From: Lithobates sylvaticus
Taxonomy: Eukaryota; Chordata; Amphibia; Anura; Ranidae
Reading direction: 5' to 3'
NCBI GenBank assembly: GCA_028564925.1
Contig: CM053029.1
Span: 587,776,668-587,840,667, forward strand
Length of the DNA: 64,000 nucleotides
The position numbers were made by a program, and so were the translations under genes. Below the pieces are notes generated by a model. The model was not told where the DNA came from, ran no database searches, and saw only the letters and a program-made list of their open reading frames with translations. Position 1 is the stretch's first letter, and every line of letters begins with the position of its first letter. This document shows positions 1-11,787 of the stretch, in pieces.

Positions 1-259
1 CCTCTCCGCTTCTCTCCTCTCTGTACCGATCGGTACAGAGAGGGGAGGGAGGAACCGGCGTCATGACGTGACGCCGGTTTGTGTACATGTGATCGCTCCG
101 TCAGCTATCAGCGGCCGTTTACCGGATGTTCCCGAGTGCGCGCCCCAGGGGGGCGCGCGGGAACAAGTTTCTGGGAGGACGTCCGTAGGACGTCCACCCA
201 GGATAAGCCGACCGCGCTGTAGCCGTCTTTTGACTATAGCGCGGTCGGCATGTGGTTAA
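1..259. mobile_element. TTAA-type MITE, right-hand part
   Basis: The left edge is cut by the window. The right end is gtcggcatgtggttaa, the same kind of end as the complete copies at 61722-62544 and 62626-63426. Two GC-rich hairpins are visible (around 55-80 and 175-205). TTAA target duplications are the mark of piggyBac-type transposition; assignment to that superfamily is inference. Confidence 0.55.
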
Positions 260-489
260 AGACCGCTCAAATGCGGGAACTGTCAATACCAACTTGACTT
301 TTTGAAGGAAAGCTGTACCAAGAAAAATATGTTGGCCATCATTGCTGACCACCTTCTAGCCTTGCCTAGCTGTTCCTTGGCTTCAGTACCTTCTGAGTCA
401 TTGGCTCAGGACAAGCAGGGGAATGTTCCCTTAGATTGGGGACCTCCAAACTACAGCCTAAGGGCCACATCTGACCAGATTTTACTTGG

Positions 490-1053
490 CCCACCGTTAT
501 TTTCCAACACTGCCTTAACCCTCTTGGACATGGAGTTCACCAGAGCTTCACAGGTTGCCACTGGAGTCCTCTTCCACTCATCCATGATGACATCACGGAG
601 CTGGTGGATGTTGGAGACCTTGCGCTCCTCCACCTTCCATTTGAGGATGCCCCACAGATGCTCAATAGGGTTTAGGTCTGGAGACATGCTTGGCCAGTCC
701 ATCACCTTTACCCTCAGCTTCTTTAGCAAGGCAGTGGTTGTCTTGGAGGTGTGTTTGGGGTCCTTATCATGTTGGAATACTGCCCTGCAGCCCAGTCTCT
801 GAAGGGAGGGGATCATGCTCTGCTTCAGTATGTCACAGTAAATGTTTGCATTCATGGTTCCCTCCCCGGTGTCATGTGACTCGTTAGTGTTACAAGGTCT
901 CAGGTGTGACTGGGGAGCAGGTGTGTTAAATTTGGTGTTATCACTCTCACTCTCTCATACTGGTCACTGGAAATTCTACATGGCACCTCATGGCAAAGAA
1001 CTCTCTGAGGATCTGAAAAAAAATTGTTGCTCTACATAAAGATGGCCTAGGCT
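490..1053. mobile_element. Rearranged Tc1 fragment: 3' half inverted against 5' end
   Basis: Bases 490-865, read on the minus strand, encode the C-terminal half of a Tc1 transposase. They include HDKDPKHTS around the second catalytic Asp and SPDLNPIEHLWG around the third acidic residue. Bases 862-1053, read on the plus strand, are the 5' leader and first codons of the same family, matching 27780-27930. The two halves meet head to head at about 862-865, so the middle of the gene is lost and one half is inverted. The ORF on the plus strand at 302-802 is an antisense shadow. Confidence 0.85.
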
Positions 1054-1476
1054 CATCCTCCCAAACACATGGCATCATTTGTTGCTATGGTGCCCAACTG
1101 CACCATAGGAACATATGATGCAGAGTCAGGGCAGCAACTTCCAGGTCCAGCTCAGCATTCAGAAGAGGGACCTGCTCCACCTACTGTCCTTCATCCAGAA
1201 CCGCTCTGCCTCCTGGCCTGTGCCATGCTGCCGCTATGGTGAAGAATGCATGGCAGGATAGGAGGACTGAGGACATCCGACTATGAAAAGGGGGCCTCGG
1301 ATGTCCAGGAGGGCTCTGATGTGATGGGGGCTTCTGATGTAAAGTTATTTCTTGAAGGGTGGTCATTCATTCATAAAACTGAAAGTTTTGGAGACCCCTT
1401 AGATTGGTGAAAATTCACTCTGCAAAAAAATACCAAATCGAATTGCCTTTAGTAGATCAACCCCCTTGTCTGCATA

Positions 1477-2195
1477 CTGTATATACTTTACTGTATAAAG
1501 TGCCCCCCTCGGCTTATACTCGAGTCGAGCACTTTTCTGCAGCAGAGAATGACATTTTCCAACCTGACTTTGGGGCCCCGTATGTCGGGCCACTTGGTGC
1601 TAGGAATGCCAAATTTGGTGTGCAAACCCAGTAGCATCAAGTGGCCCCCGAGATACGGGGTCCCAAATTCGGTTCGGAAAATTTCATTCTCTGCTGCAGA
1701 AAAGTGCTTGACATTTTCCGACCCGACTTTGGGGCCCCGTGTCTCGGGGCCACTTGGTGCTAGGAACCCCATATTTGGTGTGCAAACCCAGTGTACACTA
1801 TAACATATCCAAATTTGGGGTTCCTAGCCCCAAGTGTCCCCGATATACAGGGCCCCAAATTCGGTCAACTGTGTCCATCTGCAGCAATGTCATTTCGAGA
1901 CCCTTTGGGTCCAGAGACCCCAATTTTGGCTGCAGCTAGGGGGCATCTAGGAACCATTAACTACAGAGTTTGAAGTTCAGGGGACCTATGGCTGCAAATG
2001 GGCACAGTGAGGCATGCAAATGGTCACAGTGAGGCTGCAAATGGGCATTGTTGACCCTCTTTTCCACTTACAGTAGCTGCGCATTTCTCACCCTAGGCTT
2101 ATACTCGAGTCAATAAGTTTTCCCATTTTTTTTTGTGGTAAAATCAGGTGCCTCAGCTTATTTTCGGGGTCGGCTTATACTCGAGTATATACGCT
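1477..2195. mobile_element. Palindromic-ended MITE, family P (copy 1)
   Basis: Right end is cggcttatactcgagtatat; the left end is degenerate (tactgtatatactttactg). Inside, blocks of about 130 bases around tctgcagcagagaatgac alternate in orientation. The same family is complete at 15993-17200 and 23626-24578. I cannot name the superfamily. Confidence 0.75.
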
Positions 2196-2205
2196 ACTTG
2201 TTTCA

Positions 2206-2345
2206 GATACACTATATTGTCAAAAGTATTGGGAGACCTGCCTTTACACGCATATGATTTTTAATGGTATCCCAGTCTTAGTGCGTAGGGTTCAATATTG
2301 AGTTGGCCCATCCTTTGCAGCTATAACAGCTTCAACTTTTCACCT
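2206..2345. mobile_element. Tc1/mariner-type terminal fragment
   Basis: Starts tacactatattgtcaaaag and runs through wording (gttcaatattgagttggccc) that I know from the ends of a Tc1-like element spread through fish and frogs. Only the terminal part is present. The bases to about 2610 are not assigned. Confidence 0.55.
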
Positions 2346-2613
2346 TGAGCAGGTGAAATATGTTAGATGGGCATGGCTTGGAAGGAGGCAAAACTGAAGC
2401 CTTTCTGATACACATAGAACCACTCACCAGAAAGCTGCCCAATACTATCTATTCATTTACAGGGTTGATGACCGAGCGAAATGGGCTCTTGGAAGGCCAA
2501 CACCCAGTGGGGTTGAAATCACCAGGGGATTTAGATGAAGACGCTCTGGTGTTTATTGGTTCTCATTGCTGACATATGTCTGGAGCAGGTTGTCCAATAA
2601 TATCATGCAATAG

Positions 2614-2845
2614 AGTGGAGCGGTGCGCTTGCAGGACGTTATAAAAAAAAAAAAAAACTCCTGCAAGCGGCATCTTTGGAGCGGTGTATACACCGCTCCT
2701 AAACCGCTCCTGCCCATTGAAATGAATGGGCAGTGCGGCTATACCGCCGGCATATCGCTTTTAACCCTTTCTCGGCAACTAGCAGGGGGTAAAAGCACAC
2801 CGATAGTGGCCTAATAGTGCCGCAAAATTGACTGTAAAGCACAGC
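2614..2845. mobile_element. Harbinger-like MITE fragment
   Basis: Matches the interior of the complete copy at 14827-15260 (ggagcggtgtatacaccgct, cccattgaaatgaatgggca). Both ends are missing and there is an A-run at 2641-2655. Confidence 0.6.
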
Positions 2846-2949
2846 TAAAAAAATGTTGGGAAAGGGGCCTAAGAAGAGGGTATCCGCCCCCCCCCCCCCC
2901 AAAAAAAAAAATTCATGCCAAATGGGGCATGTCAGGGGGTCACCTTCCC

Positions 2950-3524
2950 TTAAAGCGGAAGTTCCATTTTTGGGTGGAGCTCCACTTTAAAGGGTTTGTA
3001 AAGGCAGAAGGTTTTTTTTTATCTTAATGCATTTTATGCATTAAGATATAAAGCCTTCTGTGTGCAGCACCCCCTAACACTTACCTAAGGTCCCTCTCCG
3101 TCCAGCGATGTCCACAAGTGTCTCAGTCATCCGAGACTCTCCCTCCTGATTGGCTGCGACACAGCAGTGGCGCCATTGGCTGCCACTGCTGTCAACCAAA
3201 GGCAGCCAATCGTGGGGGGGGGGGGGGGGGAGAGGGGGCGGGACTGGGTCGGGGCTCCGTGTTTGAATGGACACAGGGAGCTGTGATTCGTCTCAGGTGC
3301 CCCCCATAGCAAGCTGCTTGCTGTGGAGGCACTGAACAGGAAGGAGGGGCCAGGATCACAGAAGAGGGACCCGAGAAGAGGAGGATCTGGGCTGCTCTGA
3401 GCAAATCCACTACAACAGAGCAGGTAAGTATAACATGTTTTGTTATTTTTATAGGGGGGAAAAAAAGGAGACATTACAATCACTTTAAGATAGAGTTCTC
3501 TTTTTGCCTGGAACTCCGTTTTAA
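2950..3524. mobile_element. Chain of TTAA elements with a larger copy (family B) between two short palindromic pieces
   Basis: TTAA occurs at 2950, 2987, 3485 and 3521. Bases 2950-2990 and 3485-3524 are two short related inverted pieces (gcggaagttcc, ggaactccgtt). Between them, 2987-3488 is a copy of family B, with the consensus splice-donor-like word caggtaagta at 3421. Related to 20624-21091 and 54600-54990. A G-run at 3214-3231 is simple sequence. Confidence 0.6.
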
Positions 3525-3981
3525 TGAAACTATTTTGTTTTGTAAAGAATGGTATGACGTGCATAAGAGAAGCGCAAACAATTTTTGTAATTTAACATTA
3601 TTACAAATTATTTTCTCATTTCACTCTGCAGCCGGCTATGATTTTCAACATCTGTCAGAAACTGTAGTTTGACTAAAGCTATTTCTCTACCTGCCAAAAT
3701 GCCTCCGCCATGCAAACCATAGCAACTGTCTAGTCAGGATTTCCAAGAATCTCAATGTTTCTGCTCCTGTAATTGCCTTACAACCTTTTCCAGAAGTCTG
3801 CACAACGCTTGAGTTTAAATAACAGCAAGTTGTGTGGATCATGGCATCCTTAGCATGTCCTCGGCTGTAATGCACTGCGTGCTTTTTACATGCACTGGAG
3901 GGATGATGGGGGGATTAATATTAAAGGCTGGGTGCACCTTTTACAAAAATGGGGCCCCAGTAATTTGCAATGCACTGTGCC

Positions 3982-4016
<35 letters not shown>

Positions 4017-4018
4017 GT

Positions 4019-4383
4019 TTAACCGATTCAGCCCTGGAAGATTTGGCTGCTGAATGACCATTTTTTGCGTTTCGGCACTGCGTCTCTTTAACTGACAATT
4101 GCGCGGTCGTGCGACGTTGTACCCGAACAAAATTTACATCCTTTTTTTCCCCCAAATAGAGCTTTCTTTTGGTGGTATTTTATCACCCCTGCGTTTTTTT
4201 TTTTTGGGCTATAAACAAAAAAAGTGACAATAAAAAAAAAAAAAACAAAACACTATTTTGTACTTTTTGCTATAATAAATATCCCCATTTTTTTTAAAGC
4301 AAATTTTTTCTCAGTTTAGGCCGATACGTATTCTTCTACATATTTTTGGTAAATCGCAATAAGCGTTTATTGATTGGTTTGCG
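4019..4383. mobile_element. TTAA-type repeat, family A, truncated
   Basis: Starts at TTAA (4019) with ccgattcagccctgg, then the family words cactgcgtc, gacaattgcgcggtcgtgcg and ggccgatacgtattcttcta. It stops near gattggtttgcg, well short of the full length seen at 22164-23162. An A-run of about 29 bases lies just before it. Confidence 0.75.
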
Positions 4384-5582
4384 AATAGTAACAGCCAGTT
4401 GGATGGGTACAAAATCACGAATAGAGTTCAGGTCAGAGATGGGCAAGAAAATGTATAAAAGTGGTCTCGTGCAGTGATATAAAAATCACTTATAACAATA
4501 TGTGCAATATAAAAGGAACTAGATAAAGTGCAATAAAAAGTACATATAATCACAAAGGTACTGTGTGCAATACATAAACTACTATATAAAGTGCAGTAAG
4601 GGGTCCCCCCAAAGGAGAGCTAAAATAATGTGCAACAAATGTCCATCAAAATAATGGTGTAAAATCAAAAATAAATAACACTACTGTCCGTATGAATGGT
4701 AAACAAATCTTGAATGGAGAAAAAATATTGCGTAAGTCCTAAATGAAGGGTAATGAACAAATGGAATGTATGAAAGCTCTCCAGATCCAACCAATGGGTA
4801 ACGTCCTAAATGCAGACTTAAAAAGTGTTTAAAATGGACTCGTAGCCAAAAGTGTAAAGATGTAAATAATGTCCATAATAAAAAAATCCAAGAGTTCTCC
4901 CTTCAAGAAATGGCCTCACCGGACTCTTGCCTCATAAATGAAGAATAAATGAAGAAAAAACGCATTACTAAGTGATTGAACTTTCCACACTATCCTATTG
5001 GGACCTCTTCCTGTTTGTCCTAGTAGTGGGGCCAGAAGGTACTTCTCCAACTCCCTAGGCTCTTCACTACACCGTCCTGGATCCCGGCTCTGTTCCTTAG
5101 CTTCAGCCAGTTCTCCGAAGGCAGCGAAGTACAAAATTAAAAAGGAAAAATCTTTGTCAAACGTCCAGGCCCAGGTCTGGAAAAAGGATGAGCAGACAAG
5201 GGTGATCCAGAAAAAAGTCAAACCTAGCCGGGTCAATAATAAGGTCAAGCAGGCTTCAAGAACATGGGTAACAAAAGTATAGACTGGAAGGCCACCCAGC
5301 GTTGATATCATGCAGGTCTCAGGTTAAAATAGGGCCACACTAAGCAAATGCAGTGAATGGTTTATCTTGTTTCAGCCCCTCTTCCCTGTGCTCGAGCTGG
5401 ACTTTGGTGGTCAATGGAAAAACACTCTGACCGGTTGGGTCATCAAGACACCATACACAGTGTGTGTATGTTCAAGAATACAAAGGTTTATCCTGGCTTC
5501 ACAGAATATATGCAATAAATAAAAAGGGGTTGTGAGGGGGGGAATGTCTCATAAACAACCAATTACATTCAAGCGTTATACA
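4384..5582. other. Unassigned intronic sequence
   Basis: AT-rich, with words repeated at short range (aaagtgcaataaaa, agtgcagtaagg). This looks like the arm of another snap-back repeat, but I cannot define ends. No exon seen. Confidence 0.3.
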
Positions 5583-5590
5583 ATCAATAG

Positions 5591-6338
5591 TAGGGGTGCA
5601 ACGGATCGTCACCGATCCGTGATCCAAACGGGTCACCCAGTTCGGATCGGCACACCCCGCGATCCGCGGAGCGTTCCGCTGCTTCGGCCTAGCTCCGGAG
5701 CGGCGGCCATCTTGGTACACCCGGCCCCTGTTTACAATGTGATCGCTCCGTCAAATAACGGAGCAATCAGTTGTAAACAAACTCTGCATTACCCATACCC
5801 TGCCAATACTCTGCATTACCCATACCCTGCCAATACTCTGCATTACCCATACCCTGCCAATACTCTGCATTACCCATACCCTGCATTACCCATACCCTGC
5901 CAATACTCTGCATTACCCATACCCTGCCAATACTCTGCATTACTCATACCCTGCCAATACTCTGCATTACCCATACCCTGCCAATACTCTGCATTACCCA
6001 TACCCTGCATTACCCATACCCTGCCAATACTCTGCATTACCCATACCCTGCATTACCCATACCCTGCCAATACTCTGCATTACCCATACCCTGCCAATAC
6101 TCTGCGATACCCTGCCAATACTCTGCGATACCCTGCCAATATTACAGTGGGGGAGATGACGTGGATATTACAGTGGGGGAGATGACGTGGATATTACAAT
6201 GGGGACTATATGGTGGCGGAATTTTCACAGGTTTTTGCAAATTCAATTATCATTTGCTGATCTGAAAAATGATCCGATCCATGACTCTGACCTGAGGATC
6301 CATCCGATCTGTGAGTGTTTTGATCCGTTGCACCCCTA
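5591..6338. mobile_element. Non-autonomous hAT element carrying a minisatellite
   Basis: Ends are taggggtgcaacggatc and gatccgttgcacccct(a), inverted. An exact 8-bp target duplication atcaatag lies on both sides (5583-5590 and 6339-6346). Eight-base duplications and a TAGGGGTG-type end are hallmarks of hAT. Subterminal GATCCG words recur in both orientations. There is no transposase. The centre is a 27-bp tandem array. Confidence 0.92.
5784..6138. repeat. 27-bp minisatellite
   Basis: Unit ctctgcattacccataccctg plus ccaata, repeated about 12 times with some units shortened to 18 bases. Long reading frames across it are products of the repeat. Confidence 0.92.
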
Positions 6339-6406
6339 ATCAATAGTGATCTGCAAGATATTCATAATATTTCTGCCTTCAGACTCAACGTCACAATTCT
6401 AAGAAT

Positions 6407-8133
6407 AAACTAGAAAGATGACTGCGCTGCAAACCTAATAATTACACTAGCCAGTGATGGAAAGTGGTAAATAGCTAAAAAATTAACAATGAATAAATCA
6501 ATTAATAATGAGTATTGATAACATGATATAAGAAAAAAGGTGAACATTTAAGTGAAAAAAACATTCAAAGGTAAAAAGACCCCATTTTGCCATATATTGT
6601 TCAAAGGCTAAATGGAACCATGACATAATGTGAACATCTCAGTGAGCACCAAGTTCAATGATCAGTGTATTGTCCATATGTCAAATGTCAGGAAATCCAA
6701 TGGTGACACCACTCAATAAACACCACAAGGAAAAGAAGTGGCCCGATAGAGAAAACCTCCACCACCGAGAACAGCTGCCTCTTACCGAATCAAAAGATCT
6801 CCTGTCACAGAGATCACAAGGGCCTTAGGCTTAACTCCCCAGCCACGGGTCTCAGGAGGAGGTGAGGTAGTTTTCAATGGGTGTAGGATGACGTTTCCTC
6901 AGTGGACATAAGCGGATACCATATGGGAATAGACAAATAGAGACTCCATAGTGTATCACTTTAACAAATTTTAATTTAAAAATACGGGGTTTACACTTAC
7001 AGGAATGTAGTAAAAGATAGCGTGTAGATAAAAAGCCAGCCGGCTCGTGTTACCCGCCCGTTGCTTCCGGGTCTAGCGCGGTATTGTGGTGACGTCAGCA
7101 CGCCGCTCTCCCTACGCCGTTTCGTCAAAGATGACGTCTTCCAGGGGCACGGGCGGCGTGCTGACTCACCACCTTTTATAACAGACATGCGCAATGGACG
7201 CCCAATTCTGAGATACTGGCGCCGTCAAATGTCCACCATTTTGGACAAGGGCAAATAGCCCTTATATCAGAAAACTTGCAAGTGCTGACGTCACCACAAT
7301 ACCGCGCTAGACCCGGAAGCAACGGGCAGCTTACACGAGCCGGCCGGCTTTTTATCTACACGCTATCTTTTACTACATTCCTGTAAGTGTAAACCCCGTA
7401 TTTTTTTATTAAAATTTGTTAAAGTGATACACTATGGAGTCTCTATTTGTCTATTCCCATATGGTATCCGCTTATGTCCACTGAGGAAACGTCATCCTAC
7501 ACCCATTGAAAACTACCTCACCACCTCCTGAGACCCGTGGCTGGGGAGTTAAGCCTAAGGCCCTTGTGATCTCTGTGACAGGAGATCTTTTGATTCGGTA
7601 AGAGGCAGCTGTTCTCGGTGGTGGAGGTTTTCTCTATCGGGCCACTTCTTTTCTTTGTGGTGTTTATTGAGTGGTGTCACCATTGGATTGGTGACACCAT
7701 TGGATTTCCTGACATTTGACATATGGACAATACGCTGATCATTGAACTTGGTGCTCACTGAGATGTTCACATTATGTCATGTTCCATTTAGCCTTTGAAC
7801 AATATATGGCAAAATAGGGTCTTTCTTTTACCTTTGAATGTTTTTTTCACTTAAATGTTCACCTTTTTTCTTATATCATGTTATCAATACTCATTATTAA
7901 TTGATTTATTCATTGTTAATTTTTTAGCTATTTACCACTTTCCATCACTGGCTAGTGTAATTATTAGGTTTGCAGCGCAGTCATCTTTCTAGTTTTGTCA
8001 TTTTTAGTGTGGGTATTTCGCATCTTTGATTGCAGCAGCTTTAGTTAAATAATATTTTTTTTGTTTTTGTGACACAATATCTATACACAATCTTTTTTGA
8101 TTTTGGGACAGCGCAGTAATACACACCCTTTTT
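6407..8133. mobile_element. Long snap-back repeat with a 14-bp target duplication (possible Penelope-like element)
   Basis: Two arms of about 700 bases (about 6407-7098 and 7279-7997) are inverted copies, separated by about 180 bases. The direct repeat acaattctaagaat stands on both sides (6393-6406 and 8134-8147). Target duplications of this length and a foldback form suit target-primed retrotransposition better than a cut-and-paste element. A hammerhead-like core lies in the centre on the minus strand (7110-7147). No protein is encoded. Confidence 0.7.
7110..7147 (-). ncRNA. Hammerhead-ribozyme-like motif in snap-back repeat
   Basis: Minus strand, 5' to 3': CCC (helix I), ctggaaga (box I, cf. 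CUGANGA), cgtca / tgacg (helix II), the A-rich box AAAC, then ggcgta and GGG (helix I partner). Box I has an extra base, and one extra base sits before helix II, so this is a variant or decayed core. Activity is not claimed. Confidence 0.4.
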
Positions 8134-8147
8134 ACAATTCTAAGAAT

Positions 8148-9103
8148 GTTCCTAACCTTATCACAAGGTTCTCAGCACTTTTGGTAAACTTTCACAAGCT
8201 AGCGTGAGAAAGGAAAAAAAAAAAAAACATCCGCTCCTCCAAAACCTGCTGGGAATTTTTTGTACCGGAGTACCTGAAGGGGGGTTGCACCATTTGTTTG
8301 AGGAGTTTAAAATCGGATTTCTGATATCTAGTACAAACCAATGTTTTGTCTGTATAATACAGTATTTTTATCTCATTGGTCAAGTGTGAATTGTACAGTA
8401 TCTGTAATTCTCCTAAAAAGTTCTGACCCTATTTTACATCTTTCAAAAAAAATAAAAATAAATTCTGACTTGAGCCTGCCCTAAAAACTGCATTAGTGAT
8501 GTGAATTTTCCTGAATTCGGGGTAAATGGCAGAAATGGTACTTTACACTGTTCTACTCATTCCAGACATTTCTTTGCTCATCTGTTTGGAGAGTTGAGAT
8601 TTGCGGCATCTGAAGACCGTTGCTGAGGTCTTAAGCAACCATGCGGTTTGCACATAAAATATAATGAACGTGCCATGAAAAATAATCATTCTGGGGAAAT
8701 AAGGGTCATCCTAGTACTTCCACAACGCAGCAAGGATCTTCCTCACCATTTCCATGTCATTAATGTGACCGTTCTACCTGCAGGACAATTGGAAACACAT
8801 CCAGTATGGAAATATCGTAAAACTCTTCTGCTTTGTCATTTAAACCAGTTTTTAGTGTCCAAATATTCTGCCCATATGCACACAAAAAAAATCTGCCTGT
8901 ACTGAACAGATTACACTTCTGTCAAGGATCACTGGATTATACAAAAAAGATCAAAAAAGCCTCCTTAGACTTTTGCGGCGCACGCTATTGTTTCCAGACA
9001 TTGAAGTAAAGAAGACTCTGTTAATGGGAGAATATGTATGTGTAATATCCACTGCATGGGGCAGCTCTCTTGGCAAGAAAGATAGTATAGAAACCTTCTC
9101 TAT
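8148..9103. other. Unassigned intronic sequence
   Basis: No exon, LINE or clear terminal repeat recognised. An A-run lies at 8215-8226. Possibly unique intron. Confidence 0.3.
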
Positions 9104-9111
9104 GAACTGGC

Positions 9112-9672
9112 TAGACATGTGCAATTTGTTCCGTTTTTTTTCGTTTGTTAGTTTTCGTACGAATGAACGAACGATTCGCTAAAAATTTTAACGAATCGAA
9201 CGAATCCGAAAATAACGAAAATCCGAAAAAACAAATTAGAAACAACGAATGTACGAATGAAGAAAATCCGAAAAACGAAAACAGGAACAACAAAAATGAA
9301 AATGAACGAAAAAATTCGTACATTCGTAACTTTTTTTTTTTTGTTGAATTGGTAATTTTCCGTGTCCCTTACAATGGTGCTGCTTAACGTGCTTCGAATA
9401 GATTGAACGAAAAAATTTGTACATTCGTAACTTTTTTTTTCGATTCGTAATTTTCTGTGTCTCTTAAAATGTAGTAATAGCATACACATTACATAAAATT
9501 ATGAATTATGCTCCGTATACGAATGTATGAATAAATACGAATGCGTTCGAATAAACGGAAAAACGAATCAACGAAAAATAAAACTCTTACGAATGTACGA
9601 ATCGTTACGAATCAACCGAAACGAAAAAAACGAAACGAAAATAAACAAATTTTTTTGTTGTGCACATGTCTA
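9112..9672. mobile_element. Non-autonomous hAT element made of TTCGT/ACGAA-rich sequence
   Basis: Ends tagacatgtgcaat and tgtgcacatgtcta are inverted. The exact 8-bp target duplication gaactggc flanks it (9104-9111 and 9673-9680). The interior is a degenerate mesh of words such as cgaatgtacgaat on one arm and ttcgtttgtt on the other. A second copy is at 52117-52839. Confidence 0.9.
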
Positions 9673-9940
9673 GAACTGGCTACATAGTTGTCAAACTTTC
9701 AACTTTATCTATTAACTGATAAGTCCTCTAAGTCCCCTATTCTTGCAGCACGAATGAGGAAAAATTCGGACAATACAGATATCCCAGTGTGCCACATCCC
9801 ATAAAGATCAATGAGAAAAGGGAAACCCCTGAGAGTAGGACTTTAGAGGCACTACCAAAGAAAAATCTAAATAAAAAATGATTTTATGCAAGAAAAAATA
9901 TACACGGAGTAGTGTACATGGTCATGAATACTGGAGAATC

Positions 9941-10838
9941 TGTCAGGGCTGGGCTCAGCCCTTGCTTCTGTGAGCTGGCCGCTCAACTGTCGGCTAATTG
10001 CCAGCTCCCATCTCTCTCCACAGTTACTCAGCTGTTAATGATATGCCATGCACAACATCGCCCCCATCTACATCACCAACCTCATCTGCAGATATCGCCC
10101 AAATCGTCCCCTCCGCTCCTCCCCAGGACCTCCTGCTTTCTAGCTCCCTTGTTACCTCCTCCCATGCTCGCCTTCAAGACTTCTCCAGAGCCTCTCCCAT
10201 CCTCTGGAACTCCCTGCCCCAGTCTGTCCGATCAGCCCCTACCCTGTCCACCTTTTAGGAGATCCCGGAAAACTCATTTATTCAGGGAAGCCTATCCCAC
10301 ACCCACCTAACAACAATTGTCCCCGAGCCACCCCCATCAAATCATTCCCTGCAGCTATTACCTTTTGTACCACCACCCCCTCCCTTTAGAATGTAAGCTC
10401 TATGAGCCGGGCCCTCCCGTACCTTTTGTATTGAACTGTACTGTAATTGTGTTGTCCCCCTATACATTGTAAAGCGCTGCGTAAACTGTTGGCGCTATAT
10501 AAATCGTGTAGAATAATAATAATAAATATCCTGCTAGTCAGTCCTGCCTACTTAAGCCATCCAGTCCAGAGGATCTCTGCCTTCGCCTTGGTCAACATCA
10601 CAGAGACTATCTCCTGCGTTCCTGTTTAAATACTTGCTTTGCTGACATCCCTTCTGGCTCCAGATCCTGCTTGCTGTTTTACTACTTTGATCCCTGACTT
10701 CTGTCTTGGCTGACTGTCCGTTCCGGTTACTGAACTTTGGCTATGTTTTGACTACCTTTTTGTTTTTTACTTTTTTATTATTAAAAAAGTGTGATTTAAC
10801 TGTACGTCTGTCTCAGTCTGATTTCATGGTTTCTGACA
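9941..10838 (+). mobile_element. Solo LTR of an LTR retrotransposon (fossil), with an L2 LINE inserted
   Basis: Starts TGTCAGGG and ends CTGACA, with gaatc and gaatt on either side as a probable 5-bp target duplication. The end region (tctgtctcagtctg) is of a kind common in frog gypsy-like LTRs. No internal coding region is left. It is broken by a LINE insertion at about 10050-10529, so the LTR is the older of the two. Confidence 0.6.
10050..10529 (+). mobile_element. L2-clade LINE, 3' end (copy 1)
   Basis: Encodes the C-terminus of an L2/CR1-type ORF2 (LWNSLPQSVRSAPTLSTF, then KTHLFREAY). It is followed by a 3' UTR with gtaaagcgctgcgtaaactg and a tail of (aat)n, which is the L2 style of tail. 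A frame change falls just after LSTF. A second copy is at 42613-43070. Confidence 0.8.
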
Positions 10839-10861
10839 GAATTAAAGTATACATCATGAAG

Positions 10862-10909
10862 ATACAATTTCCTATACCCCACGTGTTTCAGAGATGACGG
10901 TTGTCTCCG

Positions 10910-10912
<3 letters not shown>
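10862..10912 (-). ncRNA. Hammerhead-like remnant beside a CA repeat
   Basis: The minus strand has gtgacggagacaaccgtcat, then ctctgaaacacgtgggg. The GAAAC box followed by a palindromic six (acacgt or cacgtg) is like the other snap-back cores here. Box I is not clear, and the neighbouring CA expansion may have replaced its flank. Confidence 0.25.

Positions 10913-10980
<68 letters not shown>
10909..10980. repeat. (CA)n microsatellite
   Basis: About 36 uninterrupted CA units. Confidence 0.98.
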
Positions 10981-10981
<1 letters not shown>

Positions 10982-11783
10982 CCATATAAACAAGAGGCTG
11001 CATGCTGGCAAAACATACTTAACATGTGAGGTCACATCTAAACCACGGCAACCGGCCCAGAGATGCTAAAGAGAACCTAGAAATAATAAAATAAAGATCA
11101 CTGCTGTGAGCAGCCGTCATAAACCCCAAAATCACAGGGGAGGTGCTGGACATCAGCAACCGCCCCATGCAGGACTGTTGTGGGGTCACATGATTTTTCC
11201 TTGTTCTTTGGCGGCATCTACGGGGTAAAATCCTTGGGAGGGGCTTCTATTAGTCTTCAGATGTATGCTCTCTACAGTGCGAGTCTGTGTCTGCACATCC
11301 CTGATTGGTGCTGTCATGAATCTGCAGTAATGTTCATGTCTGTCTGCTGACCTCTCTGTTGTGTTCAGCTTATAATCTTCCCTCAAGCATGGCTTCACCC
11401 CAGCCTCTAACAGGAAACACTATATTAACTTGTGCACTGCAAGCCAAGCCTTGCTGATCAATATTGTGTGTTTGGCTTCCTGTGTTCTTACCGTGTGCTC
11501 TATGCCTGATTCTGTTTACCGACCTTGGCTTGTTCTTTGACTATGCCTTTCTGCCTGATACCCCAACCTTGGTGTGTTCTCCTGTCTATCCCTGTCTGCT
11601 CGTTGCCCTGACCTTTTGGCTTATCTCCTGACTATCCCTTGTTGCCCTGGACTGCTACTTCAGCTCTGTCCACCTGAGCCGGTCCGTGAGCCTGAGTTGA
11701 GTGACCCCAGGGGCCGCGTCCTGGAGTCAGCTGCAGCCAAACCCATCCTCCCCATTAGACGCTCTAGCAAACACATGCTGGCT
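10981..11783. other. Unassigned interspersed sequence
   Basis: Pyrimidine-rich with repeated words like ttgccctga and ctgactatccc. It continues after the MITE at 12226-12390 (gactccacgccctgggg), so one older repeat spans 11400-12390. It may be LTR-derived, but the evidence is too weak to call. Confidence 0.3.
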
Positions 11784-11787
11784 CTTA

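Noticed and set aside
302-802. 166-codon plus-strand open frame
   Set aside because: Antisense to the Tc1 transposase remnant on the minus strand.
5532-6185. 217-codon plus-strand open frame
   Set aside because: Runs from intron into the 27-bp array of a hAT element; the peptide is low complexity.
9112-9672. Telomere-like or centromere-like array
   Set aside because: The TTCGT words are irregular, and the block has hAT ends with an 8-bp target duplication.
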